64,000 bases of DNA, from positions 1-64,000 of the forward strand of contig NW_027476680.1 in NCBI RefSeq assembly GCF_051020955.1. The letters run 5' to 3'. Numbering within the stretch: the stretch's first letter is position 1; the number at the start of each line of letters is the position of its first letter. Positions 21,279 to 35,400 of this stretch are shown here, in pieces. The DNA comes from Megalopta genalis (lineage: Eukaryota; Arthropoda; Insecta; Hymenoptera; Halictidae). Below the pieces are notes generated by a model. It was not told the DNA's origin, did not search any database, and saw only the letters and a program-made list of their open reading frames with translations. A program made the position numbers and the translations under genes.

Positions 21279-24200
21279 ATTTGCTTCGCATGGATTTGAA
21301 GCTAAACCTTCCACATCGCATTGATATGCAGCTAAATCATGTGATTCGCATGGATTTGAAGCTAACTCGTTCGTTTCGCCTGCATTTGATGCTATATCAT
21401 TAATATCACAAGTGTTTGAATCTAAATCATTTGTTCCGGATGGTTTTGATGCTACACCTTCTACATCGCATTGATTTGCAGCTAAATCATGTGCTTCGCA
21501 ACGATTTGAAGCTAACTCGTTCGTTTCGCCTGCATTTGATGCTGTATCATTAATATCCCAAGTGTTTGAATACAAATCATTTGTTTCGGATCGATTTGAA
21601 GCTAAACCATCTACATCGCATGGATTTGAAGCTAAATCATTTGTATCGCATGGATTTGAAGCTAACGCATTTGTTTCGCCTGCATGTGAAGCTATATCAT
21701 TTATATCGCATGTATCTGAAGCTAAACCATTTGTTTCGCATGGATTTGAAGCTAAACCTTCCAAATCGCATTGGTTTGAAGCTATATCCTGTGTTTCTCA
21801 TGGAGTTGAAGCTAGCTCGTTTGTTTCCTCTGCATTTGAACCTATATCACTTATATCGCAAGTATCTGAAAATAAATCATTTGTGTCGCATGGATTTGAA
21901 GCTAAACCTTCTACATAGCATTGATTTGGAGATTAATCATGTGTTTTGCATGGATTTGAAGCTAACTCGTTTGTTTCGTCTGCATTTGAAGCTATATCAC
22001 TTATATCGCAAGTATCTGAAGCTAAAACATTTGTGTCGCATGGATTTGAAGCTAAACCTTCTACATAGCATTGACTTGAAGCTTAATCAAGTGTTTTGCA
22101 TGGATCTGAAGCAATCTCGTTCGTTTCCCCAGCATTTGAAGCTACATCACTTATATCGCAAGTATCTGAAGCTAAATCATTTGTTACGCATAGATTTGAT
22201 GCTAAACCTTCTACATCGCATTGATTTGAAGCAAAATCATGTGTTCCATTTGCATATGAAGCTAACTCGTTTGTATTCCCTGCATTTGAAGATATATCAC
22301 TTATATCGCAAGTATCTAATCCTAAATCATTTGTCTCGCATTGATTTGAAGCTAAACCTTCTACATCGCATTGATTTGCAGCTAAATCATGTGTTTCGCA
22401 GGGTTATGATGCTAACTCGATCGTTTCGCCTGCATTTGATGCTATATCACTTATATCGCAAGTATCTGAAGCTAAATTAGTTGTGTAACATGGATTTGAA
22501 GCTAAACCTCCTATATAGCATTGGTTTGAAGCTTAATCATTTGTTTTGCATGGAATTGGAGCTAACTCATTTGTTTCTCCTGGATTTGAAGCTATATCAC
22601 TTATATCGCATATTTCTGATGCTAAATCATTTGTATCGCATGGATTCGAATCTAATCTTCTACATAGCATTGATTTGAAACTTAATCATGTGTTTCGCAT
22701 GGATATGGAGCTAACTCGTTAGTTTCGTCGGCATTTGAAGCTTTATCACTTATATCGCTGGTAGCTGAAGCTAAATCATTTGTTTCGCATGGATTTGTAG
22801 CTAAACCTTCTACATACCATTGATTTGAAGCTAAATCATTTGTTTCGCATGTATTTTCAAGCTAACTCGTTTGTTTCGCCTGTATTTGAAGCTATATTAC
22901 ATATATCCCAAGTGTTTGAAACTAAATCATTTGTTTCGCATGGATTTGAAGCTAAACCTTCTACATAGCATTGGTTTGAAGCTTAATCATATGTTTCGTA
23001 TGGATTTGTAGCTAAACCTTCTACATACCATTGATTTGAAGCTAAATCATTTGTTTCGCATGTATTTTCAAGCTAACTCGTTTGTTTCGCCTGTATTTGA
23101 AGCTATATTACATATATCCCAAGTGTTTGAAACTAAATCATTTGTTTCGCATGGATTTGAAGCTAAACCTTCTACATAGCATTGATTTGAAGCTAAATCA
23201 TTTGTTTCGCATGGATTTTGAAGCTAACCCGTTTGTTTCGCCTGTATTTGAAGCTATATCACTTATATCCCAAGTGTTTGAAACTAAATCATTTGTATCG
23301 CCTGTATTTGAAGCTATATCACTTATATTCCAAGTGTTTGAAACTAAATAATTTGTTTCGCATGGATTTGAAGTTAAACCTTCTACATCGCATCGATTTG
23401 AAGCTAAATGATGTGTATCGCATGGAGTTGAACCTAGCTAACGTGTATCACAAGTATTTGTAGCTAAACAATTAGTTTCGCATGGACTTGAAACTAATCC
23501 TTCTACTTCGAATTGATATGAAGCTCAATCATTTTTCTTGGATACATTTGAAGCTGAACCTTCTACATCGCAAGTATTTGAAGTTAAATCATTTATGTGG
23601 CATGGATTTGAATCTAAGCCTTCTACATAGCATTGATTTGAAACTTAATCATTTGTTTTGCATGGGTTTGAAGCTAACTCGTTTGTTTCCCCTGCATTTG
23701 AAGCTATATCACTTATATCGCAAGTATCTGAGGCTAAATCATTTGTTTCGCTTGGATTTTAAGCTAAACCTTCTACATAGCATTGATCTGAAGCTAAATC
23801 ATGTATTTCGCCTTGATTTGAAGCTATATCATTTGTTTCGCATTGATTTGAAGCTAATCCTTATACATCGCATTGATTTGAAGCTAAATCATGTGTTTCG
23901 CTTGGATTTGAAGCTAACTCGTTTGTTTCGGCTGCATTTGAAGCTTTATCACTTATATCGCTGGTAGCTGAAGCTAAATCATTAGTTTCGCATGGATTTG
24001 AAGCTAAACCTTCTACATACCATTCATTTGGAATTTAATCATGTGTTTTGCATGGATGTGGAGCTAACTCATTTGTTTCTCCTGCATTTGAAGCTATATC
24101 ACTTATATCGCATATTTCTGATGCTAAAGCGTTTGTATCGCATGGAATTGAAGCTAAACCTTCTACATAGCATTGGTTTGAAGCTTAATCATGTGTTTTG

Positions 24201-24289
24201 CATGGATTTGAAGCTAACTCGTTTGTTTCTCCTGCATTTGAATCTATATCACTTATATAGCAAGTATCTCAAGCTAAATCATTTGTGTC
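21279..24289. repeat. Older 150-bp satellite with CATAGCATTG/GCTTAATC variants
   Basis: Units are moderately divergent. From about 21910 many carry CTACATAGCATTG together with GAAGCTTAATC, a linked pair that marks this subfamily. GCTTAATC puts a stop into the - strand frame (TTA to TAA) but is silent in the + frame (CTA to CTT, Leu). A near duplicate of about 110-160 bp lies at 22795-22960 and 23005-23150. Confidence 0.82.
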
Positions 24290-27200
24290 GCATGGATTTG
24301 AAGCTAAACCTTCTATATAGCATTGATTTGAAGCTTAATCATGTGTTTCGCTTGGTTTTGAAGCTATCAAGTTTGTTTCACATGCAGTTGAAGCAATATC
24401 ACCTATATCCCAAGTGTTTGCAGCTCAATCTTTTATTTCGCATGGATTTGAAGCTAAACATTCTACATCGCATTTATTTGAAGATAAATCATGTGTTTCG
24501 CATGTATTTGAAGCTAACCCGTTTGTTTCGTCTGCATTTGAAGCTATTTCACTTATATCGCAAGTATCTGAAGCTAAATCATTTGTTCCGCATGTGTTTG
24601 AAGCTAAACCTTCTATTTCGCATTGATTTTAAGCTAAATCATGTGTTTCGCTTGGATATGAAGCTAACTCCTTTGTTTCGTCTGCATTTGAGGCTATATC
24701 ACTTATATCGCAAGTATCTGAAGCTTAATCATTTGTTAGGCATGGATTTGAAGCTAAACATTCTACATAGCATTCATTTAAAGGTTAATCATGTGTTTTG
24801 CATGGATTTGAAGCTAACTCGTTTGTTTCTACTGCATTTGAAGCTATATCACTTATATCGCATGTATCTGATGCTAAATCATTTGTGTCGCATTGATTTG
24901 AAGATAAACCATCTACATCGCATTGATTTGAAGCTAAATCATGTGTTTCGTTTGGATTTGAAGCTAACTCGTTTGTTTCGTCTGCATTTGAAGCTATATC
25001 ACTTATATCGCAAGTATCTGATTCTAAATCATTTGTTTCCCATGGATTTGAACTAAACCTTCTACATCGCATAGATTTGAAACTAACTCGTCTGATTTGT
25101 CTGCATTTGAAGCTATATCGCATGGATTTGAAGATAAAACCTTCTACAGAGCATTGATATGAAGCTAAATCATGTGTTTCGCTTGGATTTGAAGCTAAAC
25201 CTTCTATTTCGCATGGATTTGAAGCAAAACCTTCTACATCGCATAGATTTGAAGCTAAATCATGTGTTTCGCTTGGATTAGAAGCTAAACCTTCTACATC
25301 GCATTGAATTGATGCTAAATCATGTGTTTCGCTTGGGTTTGAAGCTAAACCTTCTACATCAAATTGATTTGAAGCTAAATCATGTGTTTCGCTTGGATTT
25401 GTATCGAACTCGTTTTTTTCGTCTGCATTTGAAACTATATCACTTATATCCCAAGTGTTTGAAGCTAAATCATGTGTTTCGCATGGATTTGAAGCTAAGC
25501 CTTCTACTTCGCATTGATTTGAAGCTAAATCATTTATTTCGCATGGATTTGAAGCTAAGCCTTCTACTTCGCATTGATTTGAAGCTAAATCATATGCTTC
25601 GCTTGGATTTGAAGCTAACTTGTTTGTTTGGTCTGCGTTTGAAGCTATATCACTTATATCGCAAGTATCTGAAGCTAAATCGTTTGTTTCGCATGGATTT
25701 GAAGCTAAACCTTCTATATAGCATTGATTTGAAGCTTAATCATGTGTTTCGCTTGGTTTTGAAGCTATCAAGTTTGTTTCACATGCAGTTGAAGCAATAT
25801 CACCTATATCCCAAGTGTTTGCAGCTCAATCTTTTATTTCGCATGGATTTGAAGCTAAACATTCTACATCGCATTTATTTGAAGATAAATCATGTGTTTC
25901 GCATGTATTTGAAGCTAACCCGTTTGTTTCGTCTGCATTTGAAGCTATTTCACTTATATCGCAAGTATCTGAAGCTAAATCATTTGTTCCGCATGTGTTT
26001 GAAGCTAAACCTTCTATTTCGCATTGATTTTAAGCTAAATCATGTGTTTCGCTTGGATATGAAGCTAACTCCTTTGTTTCGTCTGCATTTGAGGCTATAT
26101 CACTTATATCGCAAGTATCTGAAGCTTAATCATTTGTTAGGCATGGATTTGAAGCTAACCATTCTACATAGCATTCATTTAAAGGTTAATCATGTGTTTT
26201 GCATGGATTTGAAGCTAACTCGTTTGTTTCTACTGCATTTGAAGCTATATCACTTATATCGCATGTATCTGATGCTAAATCATTTGTGTCGCATGGTTTT
26301 GATGCCAAGCCTTCTTCTTCGCATTGATTTGAAGATAAATCATTTGTTTCGCATGGATTTTTGAGCTAACTCGTTTGATTCGTCTGCATTTGAAGCTATA
26401 TCACTTATAGCCCAAGTGTTTGAAGCTAACTCATTTGTTTCGCATGGATTTGAAGCTGAACCGTCTACATCGCATTGATTTGAAGCTAAATCATGTGTTT
26501 CGCTTGGATTAGAAGCTAAACCTTCTACATCGCATTGAATTGATGCTAAATCATGTGTTTCGCTTGGGTTTGAAGCTAAACCTTCTACATCAAATTGATT
26601 TGAAGCTAAATCATGTGTTTCGCTTGGATTTGTATCGAACTCGTTTTTTTCGTCTGCATTTGAAACTATATCACTTATATCCCAAGTGTTTGAAGCTAAA
26701 TCATTTGTTTCGCACGGATTTGAAGCTAAACCTTCTACTTCGCATTGATTTGAAGCTAAATCATTTGTATCGCATGGATTTTGAAGCTAACTCGTTTGAT
26801 TCGTCTGCATTTGAAGCTATATCACTTATATCGCAAATATCCGAAGCTAAATCATTGGTTTCGCATTGTTTTGAAGCTAAACCTTCAACATCGCATTGAT
26901 TTGCTGCTTAATCATGTGTTTCGCATCAATTTGAAGCTAAATATTTGTTTCGCATGCAGTTAAAGCTATATCACTTATATCCCAAGTGATTGAAGCTCAA
27001 TCATTATATTCGCATCGATTTGAAGCTAAACCTTCTACATCGCATTGATTTGAAGCTAAATCATGTGTTTCACTTGGATTTGAATCTAACTCGTTTGTCT
27101 CGTCTGCATTTGAAGCTATATCACTTGTATCGCAAGTATCTGAAGCTAAATCATTTGTGTCACATGGATTTGAAGCTAACTCGTTTGTTTCGCCTACATT

Positions 27201-27470
27201 TGAAGCTACATCACTTATATCCCATGTGTTTGAAGCTAAATCATGTGTTTCGCATGGATTTGAAGCTAAGCCTTCTACTTCGCATTGATTTGAAGCTAAA
27301 TCATTTATTTCGCATGGATTTGAAGCTAAGCCTTCTACTTCGCATTGATTTGAAGCTAAATCATATGCTTCGCTTGGATTTGAAGCTAACTTGTTTGTTT
27401 GGTCTGCGTTTGAAGCTATATCACTTATATCGCAAGTATCTGAAGCTAAATCGTTTGTTTCGCATGGATT
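24290..27470. repeat. Mosaic of partial duplications (1401, 1231, 1771 bp offsets)
   Basis: About 24290-24890 is repeated at 25690-26290 (offset 1401). About 25240-25470 is repeated at 26470-26700 (offset 1231). About 25441-25700 is repeated at 27212-27470 (offset 1771). The copies share rare markers, for example TTTGCAGCTCAATC at 24418 and 25819, and TTGGTTTGG-type changes near 25625. The three overlapping events with different offsets show repeated out-of-register exchange within one small stretch. Confidence 0.85.
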
Positions 27471-30400
27471 TGCAACTAAGCCTTATACTTTGCATTGATT
27501 TGAAGATAAATCATTTGTTTCGCATGAATATTTGAGCTAACTCGTTTGATTCGTCTGCATTTGAAGCTATATCACTTATAGCCCAAGTGTTTGTAGCTAA
27601 CTCATTTGTTTCGCATGGATTTGAAACTGAACCTTCTACATCGCATTGATTTGAAGCTAAATCATGTGTTTCGCTTGGATATTAAGCTAACTCGTTTGTT
27701 TCGTCTGCATTTGAAGCTATATAACTTATATCGCAAGTGTTTGAAGCTATATCCATTTGTTTCGCATGGATTTGAAGCTAATCCTTCAACATCGCATTGA
27801 TTTGAAGCAAAATCATGTGTTTAGCATGCGTTTGAAACAAACTCGTTTGTTGCCTCTGCATTTGAAGCTATATCACTTATATCGCAAGCGTTTGAAGCTA
27901 AATAATTTGTTTCGCATGGATTTGAAGCTAAACCTTCTACATCGCATTGATTTGAAGCTAAATCATGTGTTTCGCTTGCACTTGAAGCTAAACCTTCTAC
28001 ATCGCATTGATTTGAAGCTAAATCATGTGTGTCGCATGGATTTGAAGCTAACTCGTTCGTTTCGTCTGCATTTGAAGCTATATCACTTATACCGCAAGTA
28101 TCTGAACCTAAATCATTTGTTTCACATGGATTTGAAGCTAAGCCTTCTACTTCGCATTGATTTGAAGCTAAATCATGTGTATCGCATGGATTTTGAAGCT
28201 GACTCGTTTGATTCGTCTGCATTTGAAGCTATGTCACTTATATCCCAAGTTTTTGAAGCTAAATCATTTGTTTCGCATGGATTTGAGGCTAAACCTTCTA
28301 CATCGCATTGATTTGAAGCTAAATCATGTGTTTCGCATTTATTTGAAGCTAACTCGTTTGTTTCGTCTGCATTTGAAGCTATATCACTTATATCACAAGT
28401 ATCTGAATCTAAATCATTTGTTTGTAATGGATTTGAAGCTAAGCCTTTTACCTCGCATTGATTTGAGGCTAAATTATGTGTTTCGCATGGATTAGAAGCT
28501 AACTCGTTTGTTTCGCCTGCATTTGAAGCTAAGCATTTATATCGCAAGTATTTGAAGCTAAATCATTTGTTAAGCGTGGATTTGAAGGTAAACCTTCTAC
28601 ATCGCATTGATTTGAAGCTAAATCATGAGATTCGCATGGATTAGAAGCTAACACGTTTGTTTTGCCTGCATTTGAAGCTATATCATTTATATCGCTAGTA
28701 TTTGAAGCTGAATCATTTGTGTTGCATGGATTTGAAGCTAATCCTTCTACACCGCATTGATTTGAAGCTAAATCATGTGTTTCGCATGGATTTGAGGCTA
28801 ACTCGTTTGTTTCGCCTGCATTTGAAGCTATATCATTTATATCGCAAGTATTTGAAGCTAAATCATTTGTGTTCCACGGATTTGAAGCTAATCCTTCTAC
28901 TTCGCATTGATTTGAAGCTAAATCAAGTTAATCGCATGGATTTTGAAGCTAACTCGTTTGATCGTCTGCAGTTGAATCTATATCACTTATATCGCAAGTA
29001 TTTGGAGCTAAATCATTTGTTCCGCATAGATTTGAATCTAAACTTTCTATGTAGCATTGATTTGAAGCTTAATCATGTGGTTTGCATGGTTTTCAAGCTA
29101 ACTCGTTTGTTTCTCCTGCATTGGAAGCTATAACACTTATATCGCTAGTATCTGATGCGAAATCATTTGTTTCGCATGGATTTGAAGCTAAACCTTCTAC
29201 ATAGCATTGATTTGAAGCTTAATCAAGTTTATCGCATGGATTTTGAATCTAACTCGTTTGATCGTCTGCATTTGATGCCATATCACTTATATCCCAAGTG
29301 TTTGAAGCTAATTCATTTTTTAAGCATGGATTTGAAGGTCAACCTTCTACATCGCATTGATTTGAAGCTAAATCATGAGTTTCGCATGGATTAGATGCTA
29401 ACACGTTTGTTTCGCCTGCATTTGAAGCTATATCATTTATATCGCAAGTGTTTGAAGCTAAATCATTTGTTTCGCACGAATTTGAAGCTAATCCATGTGT
29501 TGCGCATGAATTTTAAGCTAAATCATGTGTTTCTCATGGAATTGAAGCTAACTGGTTTTTTTTCCTGCATTTGATGCTATATCACCTGTATCGCAAGTAT
29601 TGAAGAATAATCATTTTTTTCGCATGGATTTGAGGCGATCTCGTTTATTTCGCCTGCAGTTGAATCTATATCACTTATATCGCAACTATCTGATGTTAAA
29701 TCATTTGTTCCGCATGGATTTGAAGCAAAACCTTCTACATCGCATTGATTTGAAGCTAAATCATGTGTTTCGCTTGGATTTGAAGCTAAACCTTCTACAT
29801 AGCATTGATTTGAAGCTTAATCATGTGTTTTGCATGGATTTAAAGCTGACTCATTTGTTTCCACTCCATTTGAAGCTATATCACTTATATCGCAAGTATC
29901 TGATGTTAAATCATTTGTTCCGCATGGATTTGAAGCTAAACCTTCTAGATCGCATAGATTTGAAGCTAAATCATGTGTTTCGCTAGGATTTGAAGCTAAA
30001 CCTTCTACATAGCATTGATTTGAAGCTTAATCATGTGTTTTGCATGGATTTGAAGCTAACTCATTTGTATCCCCTCCATTTGAAGCTATATCACTTATAT
30101 TGCATGTATCTGATGTTAAATCATTTGCTTCGCATGGATTTAAAGCTAAGCCTTCTACATCGCATAGATTGGTAGCTAAATCATGTGTTTCGCTTGGATA
30201 TGAAGCTAACTCGTTTGATTCTTCTCCATTTGAAGCTATATCACTTATATCCCAAGTGTTTAAAGCTAAATCATTTGTTTTGCATGGATTTGAAGCTAAA
30301 CCTTCTACATCGCATTGAATTGAAGCTAAATCATCTGTTCCGCTGGGATTTGAAGCAAAACCTTCTACATAGCATTGATTTGAAGCTCAATCATGTGTTT

Positions 30401-32400
30401 TGCATGGATTTGATGCTAACTCATTTGTTTCCCCTCCATTTGAAGCTATATCACTTACATCGCAAGTATCTGAAGCTAAATCATTTATTTCTCATGGATT
30501 TGCAACTAAGCCTTCTACTTCGCATTGATTTGAAGCTAAATTATGTGTATCGTATGGATTTTGAAGCTATCTCGTCTTTCTTTGTCTGCATTTGAAGCTA
30601 TATCACTTACATCCCAAGTGTTTGAAGCTAAATCATTTGTTTCGCACGAATTTGAAGCTAATCCATGTGTTGCGCATGAATTTTAAGCTAAATCATGTGT
30701 TTCTCATGAAATTGAAGCAAACTCGTTTGTATTGCCTGCATTTGATGCTATATCACCTGTATCGCAAGTATTGAAGAATAATCATTTTTTTCGCATAGAT
30801 TTGAGGCGATCTCGTTTATTTCGCCTGCAGTTGAATCTATATCACTTATATCGCAACTATCTCATGTTAAATCATTTGTTCCGCATGGATTTGAAACTAA
30901 ATCATGTGTTTCGCTTGGATTTGAAACTAAACCTTCTACATAGCATTGATTTGAATCTTAATCATGTGTTTTGCATGGATTTGAAGCTAACTCATTTGTA
31001 TCCCCTCCATTTGAATCTATATCACTGATATCGTAAGTATTTGATGTTAAATCATTTGTTTCGCAGCGATTTGAAGCTAAACCTTCTACATCGCATTGAT
31101 TTGAAGTTAAATCATGTGTTTCTCTTGGATATGAAGCTAAACCTTCTACTTCGCATTGATTTGAAGCTAAATCATGTGCATCGTATGGATTTTGAAGCTA
31201 ACTAGTTTTTTTTCGTCTGCATTTGAAGCTATTTCACTTATATGACAAGTGTTTGAAGCTAAATCATTTGTTTCGCACGAATTTGAAGTTAAACCTTCTA
31301 CATCGCATTGATTTGCAGCTAAATCATATGTTTCGCATGGAATTGAAGCTAACTCGTTTGTTTCGCCTGCATTTGAAGCTATATCACTGATATCTCAAGC
31401 TTCTGATGTTAAATCATTTGTTCCGCATGTATTTGAAGCTAAACCTTCTACATCGCATTGATTTGAAGCTAAATCATGTGTTTCGCTTGGATTTGAAGCT
31501 AAACCTTCTACATAGCATTGATTTGAAGCTTAATCATGTGTTTTGCATGGATTTGAAGCTGACTCATTTGTTTCCACTCCATTTGAAGCTATATCACTTA
31601 TATCGCAAGTATCTGATGTTAAATCATTTGTTCCGCATGGATTTGAAGCTAAACCTTCTAGATCGCATTGATTTGAAGCTAAATCATGTGTTTCGCTAGG
31701 ATTTGAAGCTAAACCTTCTACATAGCATTGATTTGAAGCTTAATCATGTGTTTTGCATGGATTTGAAGTTAACTCATTTGTTTCCCCTCCATTTGAAGCT
31801 ATATCACTGATATCGCAAGTATTTGATGTTAAATCATTTGTTTCGCAGGGATTTGCAGCTAAACCTTCTACATCGCATTGATTTGAAGTTAAATCATATG
31901 TTTCGCTTGGATATGAATCTAACTCGTTTTGTTTCGCATGCTGTTGAAGCTATATCACCTATATCCCAAGTGTTTGAAGCTCAATCATTTGCTTCGCATG
32001 GATTTGAAGCTAATCCTTCTACATCGCATTGATTTGAAACTAAATCAAGTGTTTCGCATGGATTTGAAGCTAACTCGTTTATTTCGCCTGCAGTTTAATC
32101 TATATCACTTATATCGCAAGTATCTGATGTTAAATCATTTGTTCCGCATGGATTTGAAGCTAAACCTTCTACATCGCATTGATTTGAAGCTAAATCATGT
32201 GTTTCGCTAGGATTTGAAGCTAAACCTTCTACATAGCATTGATTTGAACCTTAATCATGTGTTTTGCATGGATTTTAAGCTAACTCATTTGTTTCCCCTC
32301 CATTTGAAGCCATATCACTTATATCGCAAGTATTTGAAGCTAAATCATTTGTGTTCCACGGATTTGAAGCTAATCCTTCTACTTCGCATTGATTTGAAGC
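27471..32400. repeat. Satellite transition zone toward the young right-hand HORs
   Basis: This stretch mixes the CATAGCATTG subfamily with the first GATTAGAAGC units (from about 28490), the first GATTTTGAAGC insertion units, and the first fully compensated insertion/deletion unit (28930-28970). A block around 29597-29700 recurs at about 30768-30870 (offset 1171, marker TTGAAGAATAATCATTTTTT). Blocks with CCTTCTAGATCGCAT recur near 29940 and 31648. No gene is visible. Confidence 0.8.
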
Positions 32401-35400
32401 TAAATCAAGTTTATCGCATGGATTTTGAATCTAACTCGTTTGATCGTCTGCATTTGATGCCATATCACTTATATCCCAAGTGTTTGAAGCTAAATCATTT
32501 TTTAAGCATGGATTTGAAGGTAAACCTTCTACATCGAAATGATTGGAAGCTAAATCATGAGTTTCGCATGGATTAGAAGCTAACACGTTTGTTTCGCCTG
32601 CAGTTGAAGCTATATCATTTATATCGCAAGTATTTGAAGCTAAATCATTTGCTAAGCATGGATTTGAAGGTAAACCTTCTTCATCGCAGTGATTTGAAGC
32701 TAAATCATGTGTTTCGCATAGATATCAAGCTAACTCGTTTGTTTCGTTTGCATTTAAAGCTGTATCATTTATTCCGCAAGTATGTGAACCTAAATCATTT
32801 GTTTCGCATGGATTTGAAGCTAAGCCTTCTACTTCGCATTGATTTGAAGCTAAATCAAGTTTATCGCATGGATTTTGAAGCTAACTCGTTTGATCGTCTG
32901 CATTTGAAGCTTTTTCACTTATATTCCAAGTGTTTGAAGCTAAATCAATTGTTAAGCATGGATTTGAAGGTAAACCCTCTACGTCGCATTAATTTGAAGC
33001 TAAATCATGAGTTTCGCATGGATTAGTAGCTAACACGTTTGTTTCGCCTGCATTTGAAGCTATATCATTCATATCGCAAGTATTTGAAGCTAAATCATTT
33101 GTTAAGCACGGGTTTGAAGGTAAACCTTCTACATCGCATTGATTTGAAGCTAAATCATGGGTTTCGCATAGATATGAAGCTAACTCGTTTGTTTCGTCTG
33201 CATTTGAAGCTGTATCACTTATACCGCAAGTATCTGGACCTAAATCGTTTGTTTCGCATGGATTGGAAGCTAAGCCTTCTACTTCGCATTGATTTGAAGC
33301 TAAATCAAGTTTATCGCATGGATTTTGAAGCTAACTCGTTTGATCGTCTGCATTTCAAGCTATATCACTTATATCCCAAGTGTTTGAAGCTAAATTATTT
33401 GTTAAGCATGGATTTGAAGGTAAACCTCCTACATCGCATTGATTTGAAGCTAAATCATGAGTTTCGCATGGATTAGAAGCTAACACGTTTTTTTCGCCTG
33501 CATTTGAAGCTATATCATTTATATCACAAGTATTTGAAGCGGAATCATTTGTTAAGCATGGATCTGAAGGTAAACCTTCCACATCGCATTGATTTGAAGC
33601 TAAGTCATGAGTTTCGCATGGATTAGAAGCTAACTCGTTTGTTTCGCCTGCATTTGAAGCTATATCATTTATATCGCAAGTATTTGAAGCTAAATCATTT
33701 GTGTTCCACGGATTTGAAGCTAATCCTTCTACTTCGCATTGATTTGAAGCTAAATCAAGTTTATCGCATGGATTTTGAAGCTAACTCGTTTGATCGTCTG
33801 CATTTGATGCCATATCACTTATATCCCAAGTGTTTGAACCTAAATCATTTTTTAAGCATGGATTTGAAGGTAAACCTTCTACATCGCATTGATTTGAAGC
33901 TAAATCATGAGTTTCGCATGGATTAGAAGCTAACACGTTTGCTTCGCCTGCATTTGAAGCTATACCATTTATATCGCAAGTATTTGAAGCGAAATCATTT
34001 GTTAAGCATGGATTTGAAGGTAAACCTGCTACATCGCATTGATTTGAAGCTAAATCATGAGTTTCGCATGGATTAGAAGCTAACTCGTTTGTTTCGCCTG
34101 CATTTGAAGCTATATCATTTATATCGCAAGTATTTGAAGCTAAATCATTCGTATTCCACGGATTTGAAGCTAATCCTTCTACTTCGCATTGATTTGAAGC
34201 TAAATCAAGTTTATCGCATGGATTTTGAAGCTAACTCGTTTGATCGTCTGCATTTGATGCCATATCACTTATATCCCAAGTGTTTGAAGCTAAATCATTT
34301 GTTAAGCATGGATTTGAAGGTAAACCTTCTACATCGCATTGATATGAAGCTAAATCATGTGTTTCGCATAGATATGAAGCTAACTCGTTTGCTTCGTCTG
34401 CATTTGAAGCTGTATCACGTATACCGCAAGTATCTGGACGTAAATAATTTGTTTCGCATGGATTGGAAGCTAAGCCTTCTACTTCGCATTGATTTGAAGC
34501 TAAATCAACTTTATCGCATGGATTTTGAAGCTAACTCGTTTGATCGTCTGCATTTCAAGCTATATCACTTATGTCCCAAGTGTTTGAAGCTAAATTATTT
34601 GTTAAGCATGGATTTGAATGTAAACCTCCTACATCGCATTGATTTGAAGCTAATCATGAGTTTCGCATGGATTAGAAGCTAACACGTTTGTTTCGCCTGC
34701 ATTTGAAGCTATATCATTTATATCACAAGTATTTGAAGCGGAATCATTTGTTAAGCATGGATTTGAAGGTAAACCTTCCAAATCGCATTGATTTGAAGTT
34801 AAATCATGAGTTTCGCATGGATTAGAAGCTAACTCGTTTGTTTCGCCTGCATTTGGAGCTATATCATTTATATCGCAAGTATTTGAAGCTAAATCATTTG
34901 TGTTCCACGGATTTGAAGCTAATCCTTCTACTTCGCATTGATTTGAAGCTAAATCAAGTTTATCGCATGGATTTTGAATCTAACTCGTTTGATCGTCTGC
35001 ATTTGATGCCATATCACTTATATCCCAAGTGTTTGAAGCTAAATCATTTGTTAAGCATTGATTTGAAGGTAAACCTTCCACATCGCATTGATTTGAAGCT
35101 AAATCATGAGTTTCGCATGGATTAGAAGCTAACTCGATTGTTTCGCCTGCATTTGAAGCTATATCATTTATGTCGCAAGTATTTGAAGCTAAATCATTTG
35201 TGTTGCATGGATTTGAAGCTCATCCTTCTACTTCGCATTGATTTGAAGCTAAATCAAGTTTATCGCATGGATTTTGAAGCTAACTCGTTTGATCGTCTGC
35301 ATTTGAAGCTATATCACTTATATCCCAAGTGTTTGAAGCTAAATTATTTGTTAAGCATGGATTTGAAGGTAAACCTCCTACATCGCATTGATTTGAAGCT

